This document shows, in pieces, positions 1 to 8,822 of a stretch of 64,000 bases of DNA. The stretch's first letter is position 1, and each line of letters starts with the position of its first letter. The translations under genes and the position numbers were made by a program. The notes below the pieces were generated by a model. The model was given only the letters and a program-made list of their open reading frames with translations, had not been told where the DNA came from and searched no databases. The stretch is from contig CAVQUX010000010.1 of NCBI GenBank assembly GCA_963716925.1, positions 868,001 to 932,000 on the forward strand, written 5' to 3'. The DNA is from DAISKN01 sp963716925. GTDB taxonomy: Bacteria; Acidobacteriota; Vicinamibacteria; Marinacidobacterales; SMYC01.

Positions 1-2
1 AC

Positions 3-992
3 ATGGGCTTCAAGTGGCTCAACGTGCCGGCGATGGGGCGCAACAACAACGAGTTTCGAACTCCCGTCAACGCGGAGGTGCGGGCCATCGACGGCCTGAC
101 CGCCCACGACGCCGCGTTCTCGCTCTCGCTCGCCGCCGGGGTCACGACCATGAACATCACCACGGGAAGCCGCGTGCCGAACAGCGGCCAGGCGGTGGTG
201 GTGAAGCTCCGGGGCGGGTCGATCGAGGACATGTACTTCGCCGAGGGCGGAATGAAGTTCGCGATCCGGGTCGCCGACGAACGGCCGGGTTTTCCTCGGA
301 CCACGGAAGCGGTGAGGGAGCTCCTCGCCTCGGAGCTGCGCAAGGCGCGCGCCTACCTCGACGCCCAGGCGGCCGCGGCCTCCTCGGGGGCCGCCCCTCC
401 CCCGCGCGACCTGAAGCTCGAAGCCCTGGGAAAGCTCCTGGAGAAGAAGATGGTCGTCGGGGTCCATGCCCACAGCGAAGAGGACATGCGGCACGCGATC
501 GCGCTCAAGAAAGAGTTCGATCTCGATCTGTATATCCACCACGCGCAGGGAACGGCTTCCCTGGTCGACGAGCTCCTGGAAGCGAATATTCCCATCAGCT
601 TCGGTCCCGTTCTTCCGTTCATGAACGAGGAGGACCCCGTGCTCGAAGGGCCCATTCGCCTCGCCGAGCGAGGGGGCAAGGTTTCGTTCCATCAGGACCA
701 TCCCGATGGCCACCAGTACTTCCTCCGGCACGACGCCGCGCTCTTCGTGCGCAAGGGAATGCCCGAGGAGCAGGCGCTTCGGGCCCTGACGGTGAACCCC
801 GCGGCGCTGTTCAGAATCGACGACCGCATCGGGACGCTCGAGCCCGGAAAGGACGCGGACTTCGTCCTTCTCGACGGCCCGCCTCTCGACTACGAGAGTC
901 TCGTCACCCAGGTGTTCATCGACGGACGCCTGGTCTTCGACAGAGCGCGAAACTGGAACGTATTCGGCGAGAGAGTCCCCGAAGGCTGGTGA
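3..992 (+). CDS. Amidohydrolase, imidazolonepropionase-like, 5'-truncated by window edge
   Basis: This is the C-terminal ~329 residues of a metal-dependent amidohydrolase. The frame is open to the left edge, so the real start and the N-terminal His-x-His metal motif lie outside the window. The motif VHAHS is visible (His155 and His157 of the visible part), followed by an IHHAQG segment and a FHQDHPDGH stretch where the family usually carries its catalytic Asp. The C-terminus has the typical GTLEPGKDADFVLL signature. Members are usually about 400-430 residues, so roughly 80-100 are missing. Six bases separate it from a second amidohydrolase, suggesting co-expression. The substrate cannot be told from sequence; this family hydrolyses cyclic amides or dipeptide-like compounds, often in the periplasm. 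Confidence 0.85.
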   Translation: MGFKWLNVPAMGRNNNEFRTPVNAEVRAIDGLTAHDAAFSLSLAAGVTTMNITTGSRVPNSGQAVVVKLRGGSIEDMYFAEGGMKFAIRVADERPGFPRTTEAVRELLASELRKARAYLDAQAAAASSGAAPPPRDLKLEALGKLLEKKMVVGVHAHSEEDMRHAIALKKEFDLDLYIHHAQGTASLVDELLEANIPISFGPVLPFMNEEDPVLEGPIRLAERGGKVSFHQDHPDGHQYFLRHDAALFVRKGMPEEQALRALTVNPAALFRIDDRIGTLEPGKDADFVLLDGPPLDYESLVTQVFIDGRLVFDRARNWNVFGERVPEGW

Positions 993-997
993 CGATC

Positions 998-2131
998 ATG
1001 AGACGCATCCTCCTCGCGCTCGCGCTCCTGCCGTCCGCCGAATCCTTCGCGCAGGAGCAGCCGGTCGCCGTCTTGGGCGCCACGATTCTCACGGGAACGG
1101 GAGAAACCGTCGAGAACGGAACGCTGGTCTTCCGCGGAGGAAAGATCGAGTCGATCGCAGCCGGGTCGCCCGCTCCCGCGGGTGCATCGACCATCGACGG
1201 CAAGGGACTTTTTCTCACTCCGGGCTTCATCGACGCCTACTCCGGGTTCGGAATCCAGGGGGACGACGCGGATCGGGAGAACCTGCTCGCTCCCGGGCGC
1301 GACGTTCTCGAGCGCTTCGAGCTCCCGGACGATCCCCTCTGGCTGCGGAGCGGAGTGACCTCGACGTACGTGGCTCCCGGAGGGGAGAACCTTCTCGGGG
1401 GCTACGGCGCCGTGGTGAAGCTCACCGGTGCCGTGGTTCGGGAGCATGCGGCCCTCGCCGCGTCCTTCGGGGAGAGCGCGCTCAATGCCTTCGAGACCTT
1501 CGACGTCCCTACCACCCGTCAAGGCATGGTAGGTCTTCTCCGCCAGACGTTCATTCGCGCGCGGGAAGACACACTCGAAGGCGTTGGGGGGGCTTCGATC
1601 GGCGCCGTGCTGGCGAAGGAGATCCCGCTCCACGCTCTCGTCAATACCCCGGACGACATCCTGACCGCTATTCGCTTCGCGAAGGAGTTCGACGTTCGCC
1701 TGGTGCTCGTTTCCGCGATGGGCGGGCACGAGGTCGCAGCTCACGTCGCCGCGGCCGCGGTGCCGGTCATCGTCGCCCCCAGCATCATCGGAATCGGCGA
1801 CGGCGGACCGTACGAGGGATTCGCCCATAGTCCCGCGAACGCCGCGCGGCTCCGGAGCGCCGGAGTCACCGTGGCCCTCGCGACCTTCGCCCGCGGCGGA
1901 CGATCGGTAGCGCTCGAAGGAGTCGTGGCGAAGGCCCATGGCCTTTCGATGGATTCCGCCCTCGCGGCGGTCACCCGCGATGCCGCCGTTATCCTCGGAG
2001 TCGGCGATCGCCTCGGGACCCTCGAGGCCGGCAAGGACGCTGACCTGGTGCTCTGGAAGGGAAAACCCTTGAGCACCTGGGCGCTGACTCAGCGGGTGAT
2101 CGTCGACGGCGTCACGCGGTTCCAGCGGTGA
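998..2131 (+). CDS. Secreted degenerate amidohydrolase-like protein
   Basis: A 377-residue protein with an N-terminal signal peptide (MRRILLALALLPSAESFAQ). It has the amidohydrolase fold signatures at both ends: LFLTPGFIDAYSGFG near residue 75 and GTLEAGKDADLVLW near the C-terminus. The sequence PGFIDAY replaces the usual PG-x-ID-x-H-x-H, the HAH motif of the upstream partner is replaced by VSAMGGHE, and no clear catalytic Asp is seen. Metal binding is therefore probably lost. The start is the ATG six bases after the partner's stop and in front of a good signal peptide. It may be a structural partner of the upstream enzyme; that role is inference. Confidence 0.8.
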   Translation: MRRILLALALLPSAESFAQEQPVAVLGATILTGTGETVENGTLVFRGGKIESIAAGSPAPAGASTIDGKGLFLTPGFIDAYSGFGIQGDDADRENLLAPGRDVLERFELPDDPLWLRSGVTSTYVAPGGENLLGGYGAVVKLTGAVVREHAALAASFGESALNAFETFDVPTTRQGMVGLLRQTFIRAREDTLEGVGGASIGAVLAKEIPLHALVNTPDDILTAIRFAKEFDVRLVLVSAMGGHEVAAHVAAAAVPVIVAPSIIGIGDGGPYEGFAHSPANAARLRSAGVTVALATFARGGRSVALEGVVAKAHGLSMDSALAAVTRDAAVILGVGDRLGTLEAGKDADLVLWKGKPLSTWALTQRVIVDGVTRFQR

Positions 2132-2153
2132 TTCGGTAAAAAGGAGAGAGACG

Positions 2154-2687
2154 ATGCCTACAATGCTTGCATTCCTCATGGCCGTCGCTCAGACGGCCGC
2201 GACCCCCAACCCCGCCATCGACCTGACGAGGCCGGCTACCGACGTGCTCGCGTCGGCGATCGCGGCGACGTTGAAGAGCGCACCTCCGAACTCGGTCTCC
2301 GATCAGGCGATTCGCGTCGTCGACATGGGAGGCTACAACGTCGGGATCTACGTGGTGACCCGGCCGAAGGCGACGGTCCAGGGCGCCATCCTTCACGACA
2401 ACCGGATTTCCGAGATCTACTACATGCTCGAGGGTGCGGGGACGCTCGTGACTGGGGGCAAGCTGGTCGATCCCGAGCGCGCTCCCGCGGACAGCCGCAT
2501 CGTCACGGAAATCAACGGTCCGAGCATCTTCGGGAGCAAAATCGAGGGCGGGACCCGCCGGCGAATCGCGAAAGGCGACGTGGTCCTCATCCCCGGGGGC
2601 ACTCCGCACTGGTGGAGCGAGCTCGAAGCGGACACCGCCTATCTCGTAGTGAGGCCGGATCCCGACGACCTCTTGAAGAACAAGTGA
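2154..2687 (+). CDS. Cupin-domain protein
   Basis: A 177-residue protein preceded by a strong AAGGAGAG ribosome-binding site seven bases from the ATG. The N-terminus is hydrophobic (MLAFLMAVAQTAATP) and could be a short signal peptide. A single cupin domain covers about residues 60-170: the first motif region is around HDNRISEIYYMLEGAG and the second around GDVVLIPGGTPHWW. Histidines in these segments could bind a metal. It lies 22 bases after the amidohydrolase pair on the same strand and may belong to that operon. Cupins of this kind include small isomerases, dioxygenases and binding proteins; no specific reaction can be assigned. Confidence 0.75.
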   Translation: MPTMLAFLMAVAQTAATPNPAIDLTRPATDVLASAIAATLKSAPPNSVSDQAIRVVDMGGYNVGIYVVTRPKATVQGAILHDNRISEIYYMLEGAGTLVTGGKLVDPERAPADSRIVTEINGPSIFGSKIEGGTRRRIAKGDVVLIPGGTPHWWSELEADTAYLVVRPDPDDLLKNK

Positions 2688-2691
2688 AGAG

Positions 2692-3258
2692 CTAGACTGC
2701 CTGTCGCCGCGGCGTGCGACCGAAGAGCTTCTTCGCGAGGAAGTAGACGGCAACGAACACCACCCCGAGCGCCACCAGGGGTACCAGCACGGCGAGGGCG
2801 GCGAACGCGAACGCCACCGCGGCTTCTACCGTCGAGAATACGGGATTCGCGAGACCGCCGGTCGTGACCGTCGAGGCTCCCCGCATCAGCATGGTCGCGC
2901 CGCTCACGATGCCAGCGACTCCCCCGCCGCCGATGATCGCCAGGCTCCATTTGAGGAACGGATCGACCTCGGTGAGCGCCGAAGCCGTCACCACCGTCCC
3001 CGCCACCACGGCGGCGGGTCCGGAAATCGTATCGAGCAGGTGGTCGACCCAGGGGATGTAGTACGCCGCGATCTCGAGAAGGGTGGCCGAGCCGAAAGCG
3101 ATCAGCGCCGGCAGCGTTCCGATCCAGTGAAAGCCGCTCGAGAGCTCGAGATGCCCCGTGTAAGCGGCCGCGCTCATCACCAGGAGCGGCACGAACACTC
3201 GAAACCCGCAGGCGGCGGCGAGACCGATCCCGACCGCAAGACTCACAACGTGATCCAT
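2692..3258 (-). CDS. DUF4126-type integral membrane protein
   Basis: About 188 residues, converging with the cupin gene. It contains five or six hydrophobic helices, a GLAAACGFRVFVPLLV segment near the N-terminus, and a central PWVDHLLDTISGPAA motif characteristic of DUF4126 proteins. The chosen start (MDHVVSLAVG) has a GGTGGAG site upstream; an in-frame GTG at 3312 would add 18 residues. The C-terminus is basic (KKLFGRTPRRQ), consistent with a cytoplasmic tail. The function of the family is unknown. No operon partner is evident, since the next gene on this strand starts more than 1.5 kb upstream and ends at 3345. Confidence 0.7.
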   Translation of the reverse strand: MDHVVSLAVGIGLAAACGFRVFVPLLVMSAAAYTGHLELSSGFHWIGTLPALIAFGSATLLEIAAYYIPWVDHLLDTISGPAAVVAGTVVTASALTEVDPFLKWSLAIIGGGGVAGIVSGATMLMRGASTVTTGGLANPVFSTVEAAVAFAFAALAVLVPLVALGVVFVAVYFLAKKLFGRTPRRQAV

Positions 3259-3344
3259 CGCGAGCTCCACCACACCAGTCTCCATCAATGGGAGCGCGTC
3301 TTCAAGCGCCACGCTGCGGCGGCGGCGCTATTCGGTGGTGGACG

Positions 3345-4853
3345 CTAGATACCCGGGACCGTGAGCTCCGGCATCGGCGCCGTCTGAAACAGACGCCGGC
3401 AGGGTTTGGCGATCCAGCTCGCCACCTTGGTCGCGCGCTGAATTCGCGCGCTGTCGGTGGCGATTCCCGTGTTCGCGTACATCTGGCGGTAGAGCTTCGA
3501 GATGAGGACGAACGCGAGACGGGACTTGAGCGTTGGCGTGCACCGGGAGCGCTTCCAGATCGCGGAGAGGCTGTAGAAGTTGTCCCACACGTCCTGGGTT
3601 CGTGCCTTGATCTCGTCTTGCGACAGCACCGGGTGCGGCGTGTAGAGCTTCGGGCGGAGGTGCTGAGGAATCAGCCAATGCCGCGTCAACGGGATGCCGG
3701 CGATGCGGGTCTCGTCCTCGCTCAGGGAGTCTTCCCACTTCTTGAAGTCCAGAGTCCCGGGGAAGGGCGTCATCATCACGAACTGGGCGAACGTCAGGTC
3801 CGCCTTCTGCGCCAGCGTGGCCGTGGCCTCGAAGGTCTCGGGGCGGTCCGTCGGAAGCCCGAAGATGAACGAGCCGAGCACGTGGACTCCGGCGTTTTTG
3901 ATGGTGCGAAGCCTCTCGACGAGCTCATCGCCCGAGACGTTGAAGTCCTTGTAGACGGACTTCAGCCCCTCGGGAGTCACGGACTCGACTCCGACGAGCG
4001 CTCCCTTGATGTTGGCGGCGCGCATCGCTTCCAGGAAGTCGGGGTCTTCGGCGACCTCCATCGTGATCTGCGTGAAGAACACCATGTCGTGCGGGAGCTT
4101 CGCCATTCGCGACATGAGCTCGAAGCGCTCCTCGCGCAGCTCCTTGAGCTCGTGGAACCTCGACTTGTCCTCGCGTCTTTCGGCGTTCTTCAAGTCGGTG
4201 AGGGTCACGGGATAGAAGTTGTCGTCCGCGAGCGCGATGAAGCGGAACCCGAGCCGGCGAAGGGCGACGATCTCCGCGAGGACGACGTCCGACGCCCGCT
4301 GCCGCGGCTCCTGCCCGTCCGTCCGCCACACGGAACAGAACGAGCAGTGCTTCGGGCAGCCGCGCACCGTCTGCACCGAGGCCCACATGTATCGGTCGCG
4401 CGGAAGGAGATCCCAGCGCGCGGGCTGGAAATTGTCGGCGGGAATCCTGCCGGCCTCGTAGATCTTCTGGGGCCGACCCGCGAGGCAATCTTCGATGACC
4501 GTCTTCCAGATTACGTCCCCGTCCCCTTTCACGACCGAAGTGGCGCTGCCGAGCTCCAGAGCTTCCTCGGGATAGAGCCCGGCGTGGATCCCCCCGTAGA
4601 CCACGTGCGCGCCGGCGTCTTTCGCGATCCGACCCACTTCGTAGCCTCGAAGAGCGTTACCGGTATGGATCCCGATTCCCACCACGTCTCCCGGCCGTAT
4701 CGTCGCGGGATCGAGCTGTTCCAGAGTCTCGTCCACGACCGCCGGGTCTCCGTACTCCCGCGGCGTCGAGGCCGCGAGGACGAAGAGCCAGCGTGGGGTG
4801 ATGACTCCGGTGCCGAAGGAAATGTGGCTGGGGTTGACCAGATGTACCTTCAT
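3345..4853 (-). CDS. B12-binding-domain radical SAM protein
   Basis: A 502-residue protein with an N-terminal cobalamin-binding-like Rossmann region (residues ~1-140, including VVGIGIHTGN and VVYGGIHAGLYPEEAL). A radical SAM domain follows, with the 4Fe-4S motif RGCPKHCSFC (C-x3-C-x2-C) near residue 190. Later segments (GVESVTPEGLKSV, FIFGLPTDRPETF) are typical of the B12-dependent radical SAM superfamily, which carries out methylations and other difficult alkylations. The start is set by ATGA overlap with the stop codon of the DEAD-box helicase gene, with GAGGGACGGGAAG upstream; a longer in-frame start at 4925 is less likely. The product is unknown. The coupling to an RNA helicase may simply be an operon effect. 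Confidence 0.82.
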   Translation of the reverse strand: MKVHLVNPSHISFGTGVITPRWLFVLAASTPREYGDPAVVDETLEQLDPATIRPGDVVGIGIHTGNALRGYEVGRIAKDAGAHVVYGGIHAGLYPEEALELGSATSVVKGDGDVIWKTVIEDCLAGRPQKIYEAGRIPADNFQPARWDLLPRDRYMWASVQTVRGCPKHCSFCSVWRTDGQEPRQRASDVVLAEIVALRRLGFRFIALADDNFYPVTLTDLKNAERREDKSRFHELKELREERFELMSRMAKLPHDMVFFTQITMEVAEDPDFLEAMRAANIKGALVGVESVTPEGLKSVYKDFNVSGDELVERLRTIKNAGVHVLGSFIFGLPTDRPETFEATATLAQKADLTFAQFVMMTPFPGTLDFKKWEDSLSEDETRIAGIPLTRHWLIPQHLRPKLYTPHPVLSQDEIKARTQDVWDNFYSLSAIWKRSRCTPTLKSRLAFVLISKLYRQMYANTGIATDSARIQRATKVASWIAKPCRRLFQTAPMPELTVPGI

Positions 4854-6127
4854 CGTCTTCCCGTCCCTCTGCCTCGCGCGGGCCTCCCCTTCCTCGGACC
4901 CGACCCGGGCCGACGCTCCAGCCACGGGCGTCGTCTAGGCGGTGCCCCTGGATGAGCGGGCCGCTCGCGGATTGGCTCCGCCGCCGCCGGAAGACCGGAC
5001 TCGCGATCGGAGATGACCTCTTTCGGAATGTCCTGCTGGATCAGCCGCTCGATCGACCGCAGGAGCTCGCGCTCTTCGGTCGAGACCAGGGACACGGCGC
5101 GGCCTTCGTTGCCGGCGCGTCCGGTGCGGCCCACGCGGTGCACGTAATCCTCGGGAACGTGGGGAAGCTCGAAGTTCACCACGTGAGGAAGCTCGTCGAT
5201 GTCGAGCCCGCGCGCGGCCACGTCCGTCGCCACCAGCACGCGAACCCGGGACAGCTTGAAATCGCCCAGCACCCGCGTGCGCTGACTCTGGCTCTTGTCG
5301 CCGTGGATCGCCGCGGCGGCGATGCCGTCCCGGTGAAGGTGCCGCGAGAGCCGGTCCGCGCCCCGCTTGGTGCGGGTGAAGACCAGCACGCGGTCCCACT
5401 TCCGCGAGCGGATTAGGAACGAGAGGAGCGCCGACTTTCCCTCCCGCGAGACCGGGTGGACGACCTGCGAGACGCCGTCGGCCACGGACGTCCGGCGGGA
5501 CACGTCGATGCGCGCGGGAGAGCGCATCATCGCCTCCGCGAGCTTTCGGAGCGGATCGGGAAAACTGGCGGAGAACATCAGATTCTGCCGGTCCTTCGGG
5601 AGCATCGCCAGAATCTTCCGGACGTCGGGGAGGAACCCCATGTCGAGCATGCGATCGGCCTCGTCGAGAACGAGGATCTCGACGCGGGAAAGATCGAGCG
5701 TCCGCCGCGTAGTGTGATCCAGGAGGCGCCCCGGTGTCGCGACCAGGATGTCGACCCCGCGGCGCAGTTGGCTGATCTGGGGACCGATGCCGACGCCGCC
5801 GTAGACCACAGAGGTTCGGAGCGACAGGTGGCGCCCGTAGGTACGGATGCTCTCCTCCACCTGACAGGCGAGCTCGCGGGTGGGAGCGAGAATCAGGGCG
5901 CGGACCGATCGGCGATCCGGGCCGCGGGAAGACGCGGAAAGCCGCTCCAGCATCGGAAGCGCGAAGGCGGCCGTCTTGCCGGTTCCCGTCTGAGCGCGCA
6001 CCATGACGTCTTGCCCCTGAAGGATCGAGGGAATCGCCTGGCTCTGCGCGGGCGTAGGAATGCTGTAGCCTTCGTCGGCCACGGCGCGAAGAATCCCGGC
6101 GGATAGGCCGAGAGTATCGAAACTCAT
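4850..6127 (-). CDS. DEAD-box ATP-dependent RNA helicase, RhlE-like
   Basis: A 425-residue cytoplasmic RNA helicase. Visible motifs in order are the Q-motif (SIPTPAQSQAIP, ~22-33), Walker A AQTGTGKT (45-52), PTREL, the box VLDEADRMLDMGF, motif III as FSASFP (Ser-Ala-Ser instead of the usual Ser-Ala-Thr), DVAARGLDID and HRVGRTGRAG. The C-terminal tail after about residue 375 is rich in Arg, Pro and Gly, as in RhlE proteins, and probably binds RNA. An AGGAG site lies 11 bases upstream of the ATG. Its stop overlaps the start of the radical SAM gene by four bases (ATGA), so that gene is likely translated by coupling. Confidence 0.92.
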   Translation of the reverse strand: MSFDTLGLSAGILRAVADEGYSIPTPAQSQAIPSILQGQDVMVRAQTGTGKTAAFALPMLERLSASSRGPDRRSVRALILAPTRELACQVEESIRTYGRHLSLRTSVVYGGVGIGPQISQLRRGVDILVATPGRLLDHTTRRTLDLSRVEILVLDEADRMLDMGFLPDVRKILAMLPKDRQNLMFSASFPDPLRKLAEAMMRSPARIDVSRRTSVADGVSQVVHPVSREGKSALLSFLIRSRKWDRVLVFTRTKRGADRLSRHLHRDGIAAAAIHGDKSQSQRTRVLGDFKLSRVRVLVATDVAARGLDIDELPHVVNFELPHVPEDYVHRVGRTGRAGNEGRAVSLVSTEERELLRSIERLIQQDIPKEVISDRESGLPAAAEPIRERPAHPGAPPRRRPWLERRPGSGPRKGRPARGRGTGRR

Positions 6128-6306
6128 ATCGTTAAATGCTCCTGAGTGCCTACCCTTTGGGCCGATCTAGGCGGAATCAACTGTTGGTAGTTCGAGGCTT
6201 TGCCAAAAGGGTTACCGCGAGCACGTCAGGAACAGATCGGATTGCTTCAAGACGTGCGCGCAGTATAGCAGAAAACGCGGGCCCGCAAGTGGTGGGGGGT
6301 TCTCTT

Positions 6307-6382
6307 TGGTGCCGGGGGACGGAATTGAACCGCCGACGCAAGGATTTTCAGTCCTTCGCTCTACCGACTGAGCTACCCCGGC
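6307..6382 (-). tRNA. tRNA-Phe (anticodon GAA), CCA encoded
   Basis: The complementary strand folds as a 76-nt cloverleaf. The acceptor stem is GCCGGGG/CCCCGGC, the D arm GCTC-AGTCGGTA-GAGC, the anticodon stem AAGGA/TCCTT with loop CTGAAAA (anticodon GAA), and the T arm carries GTTCAATTC. The discriminator is A and the 3' CCA is encoded in the DNA. It sits alone between the helicase gene and a Uma2-type gene. No attachment-site duplication was seen near its 3' end. Confidence 0.97.
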
Positions 6383-6429
6383 ACGAAGAGAGCGCGCTAT
6401 TTTAGCGGAGGGTCGAGAAAAGTCAAAGG

Positions 6430-6975
6430 CTAGTCGAAGATATCGTCGACGGGCATTCGGAATCCGGGAACGGCGGGCTCGGCGTCGGCGGTCTCACCGC
6501 GACGAAAGACGGTGGGATTCTCCGGGTCCGTCGCTCGGAAGACGCGGATGAGCTCGCCTCTGAGGACATCCACGTCCCAGACGACCTGAGTCCCCGCCGC
6601 GAAATACTCCGCGCGTTTCGCCGCAATCGTCGTCTCTGCCTTCTCGCCGTAGTCTTCCTCGCTTCGGACTTCTACCGCGAATACCGGCGCGCCCTCGAGG
6701 AACTTCCCGCCGAATCGCGGTCCCACGTAGAACGAGACATCGGGGCTGAAAGACTGACGGCCGGGAAGAGATACGACAAACACCGCACTTCCGATATAGG
6801 CCCGACCGGATTCCGCCGAGAGCTCATGCTTTCGCAGTCGAACGTAAGTTGCACCTGCGGCCCGGTCGGGACGATCTCCATCGGGGGGAAACTCGATTAG
6901 CTCGCCGCCGACGAGCTCAGCCTTCCATTCTCCCTCGTATCGATATAGATCATCGATGGTCCGAGCGGTCGACAT
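6430..6975 (-). CDS. Uma2-family (DUF820) putative endonuclease-fold protein
   Basis: A 181-residue protein of the Uma2 family, which has a PD-(D/E)XK nuclease-like fold. The pattern is visible as the N-terminal ELVGGELIEFPP segment (Glu in a hairpin), FSPDVSFYV (Asp), and FAVEVRSEEDYGEK (E-x-R in the usual E-x-K/R place), followed by KRAEYFAAGTQVVWDVD. These proteins are numerous in Cyanobacteria and Acidobacteria and their biological role is not settled. A GAG-rich site precedes the ATG. It is transcribed away from recA and lies just beside tRNA-Phe. A second Uma2 gene occurs at 56.5 kb. Confidence 0.85.
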   Translation of the reverse strand: MSTARTIDDLYRYEGEWKAELVGGELIEFPPDGDRPDRAAGATYVRLRKHELSAESGRAYIGSAVFVVSLPGRQSFSPDVSFYVGPRFGGKFLEGAPVFAVEVRSEEDYGEKAETTIAAKRAEYFAAGTQVVWDVDVLRGELIRVFRATDPENPTVFRRGETADAEPAVPGFRMPVDDIFD

Positions 6976-7006
6976 CTCAACTCCCTCGAGCCCGAAAACG
7001 CCGGCT

Positions 7007-8146
<1,140 letters not shown>

Positions 8147-8229
8147 GGTTCTCCTTTCAGGAGGCGTGACTTCGCCTTCTCGGTCTCCTAAGACGAAATG
8201 CGGGGCCCCGTTCCTCCCGGTGAGCGGAG

Positions 8230-8279
8230 ACTACCACATATCGGGCGCGCCTGCCAGAAAGCCGCCAACATATGGTAGT
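8230..8279. promoter_or_regulatory. Imperfect inverted repeat in the divergent recA promoter region
   Basis: The arms ACTACCACATAT (8230-8241) and ATATGGTAGT (8270-8279) are inverted copies that differ by one two-base insertion. They flank a GC-rich spacer between recA and the divergent membrane-protein gene. The right arm ends 12 bases before that gene's ATG. It may be a pair of operator half-sites or paired -10 elements. This is an observation only. Confidence 0.4.
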
Positions 8280-8291
8280 GTCCGAAATCCC

Positions 8292-8822
8292 ATGCCGACC
8301 CCGGTCGCCCATTCTCTCGCTGGCTCCACGATAGCGCTTCTGTCGTCGGGACGACGACCTCTCGACGGGAAGCTCTTCGCGGCCTCTCTCGTCGCGGCTT
8401 CGTTCGCCGACGTCGACTTCGGAATCGGTTTTCTCATCGGCCGCAACGTTCACCACTACTTCACCCACAGCCTCGGCTTCACCCTGCTCTTCGCGGCAGC
8501 GGCGTATCTGCTCTCGCGGGCGCTTGCGCGGGAGCGACCCGCCTTCGACGCCCTGGTCCTTGGAGTGTCCTACTTCTCGCATGTGCTTCTCGACATGCTC
8601 TCGGAGGACACCGCGGCACCGTACGGACTGCAGCTTCTCTGGCCGCTCTCCGGCGAGTTCTACATCTCCCCGGTTCTGGTGTTCGACGACGTCTGGCGGG
8701 GTACGCTCGCGAAGCTTTTCGGGCTCCACAACTGGCTCGCCGTCGGTCGCGAGGTACTGATGGTCGGGCCACCCGCGTTGGCGACGTTTCTCTGGTGGCG
8801 CCGGCGGAACTCCTTCAATTGA
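8292..8822 (+). CDS. Small integral membrane protein, metal-dependent-hydrolase-like (DUF457/YdjM type)
   Basis: A 176-residue membrane protein starting MPTPVAHSLAGSTIALL. It has the pattern of the YdjM/LexA-regulated membrane hydrolase family: an N-terminal PTPVAHS with His, an ADVDFGIGFLIG segment, NVHHYFTHSLGFTLLF, then a SHVLLDMLSED motif, with three or four transmembrane helices. The conserved His and Asp residues are thought to bind a metal. In E. coli YdjM is SOS-inducible, and here the gene is divergent from recA across a 145-base region, which makes shared control plausible. It ends only a few bases from the convergent HEAT/TonB-like gene. Confidence 0.75.
   Translation: MPTPVAHSLAGSTIALLSSGRRPLDGKLFAASLVAASFADVDFGIGFLIGRNVHHYFTHSLGFTLLFAAAAYLLSRALARERPAFDALVLGVSYFSHVLLDMLSEDTAAPYGLQLLWPLSGEFYISPVLVFDDVWRGTLAKLFGLHNWLAVGREVLMVGPPALATFLWWRRRNSFN

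Noticed and set aside
3288..4955. Long open frame (555 codons) on the + strand opposite the radical SAM gene
   Set aside because: It is the antisense shadow of a high-GC gene; composition is Arg/Gly/Glu-rich without domains, while the minus frame has clear motifs.
6307..6430. tRNA-Phe as an integration site for an island
   Set aside because: No duplicated 3' tRNA segment, integrase or element boundary found nearby.
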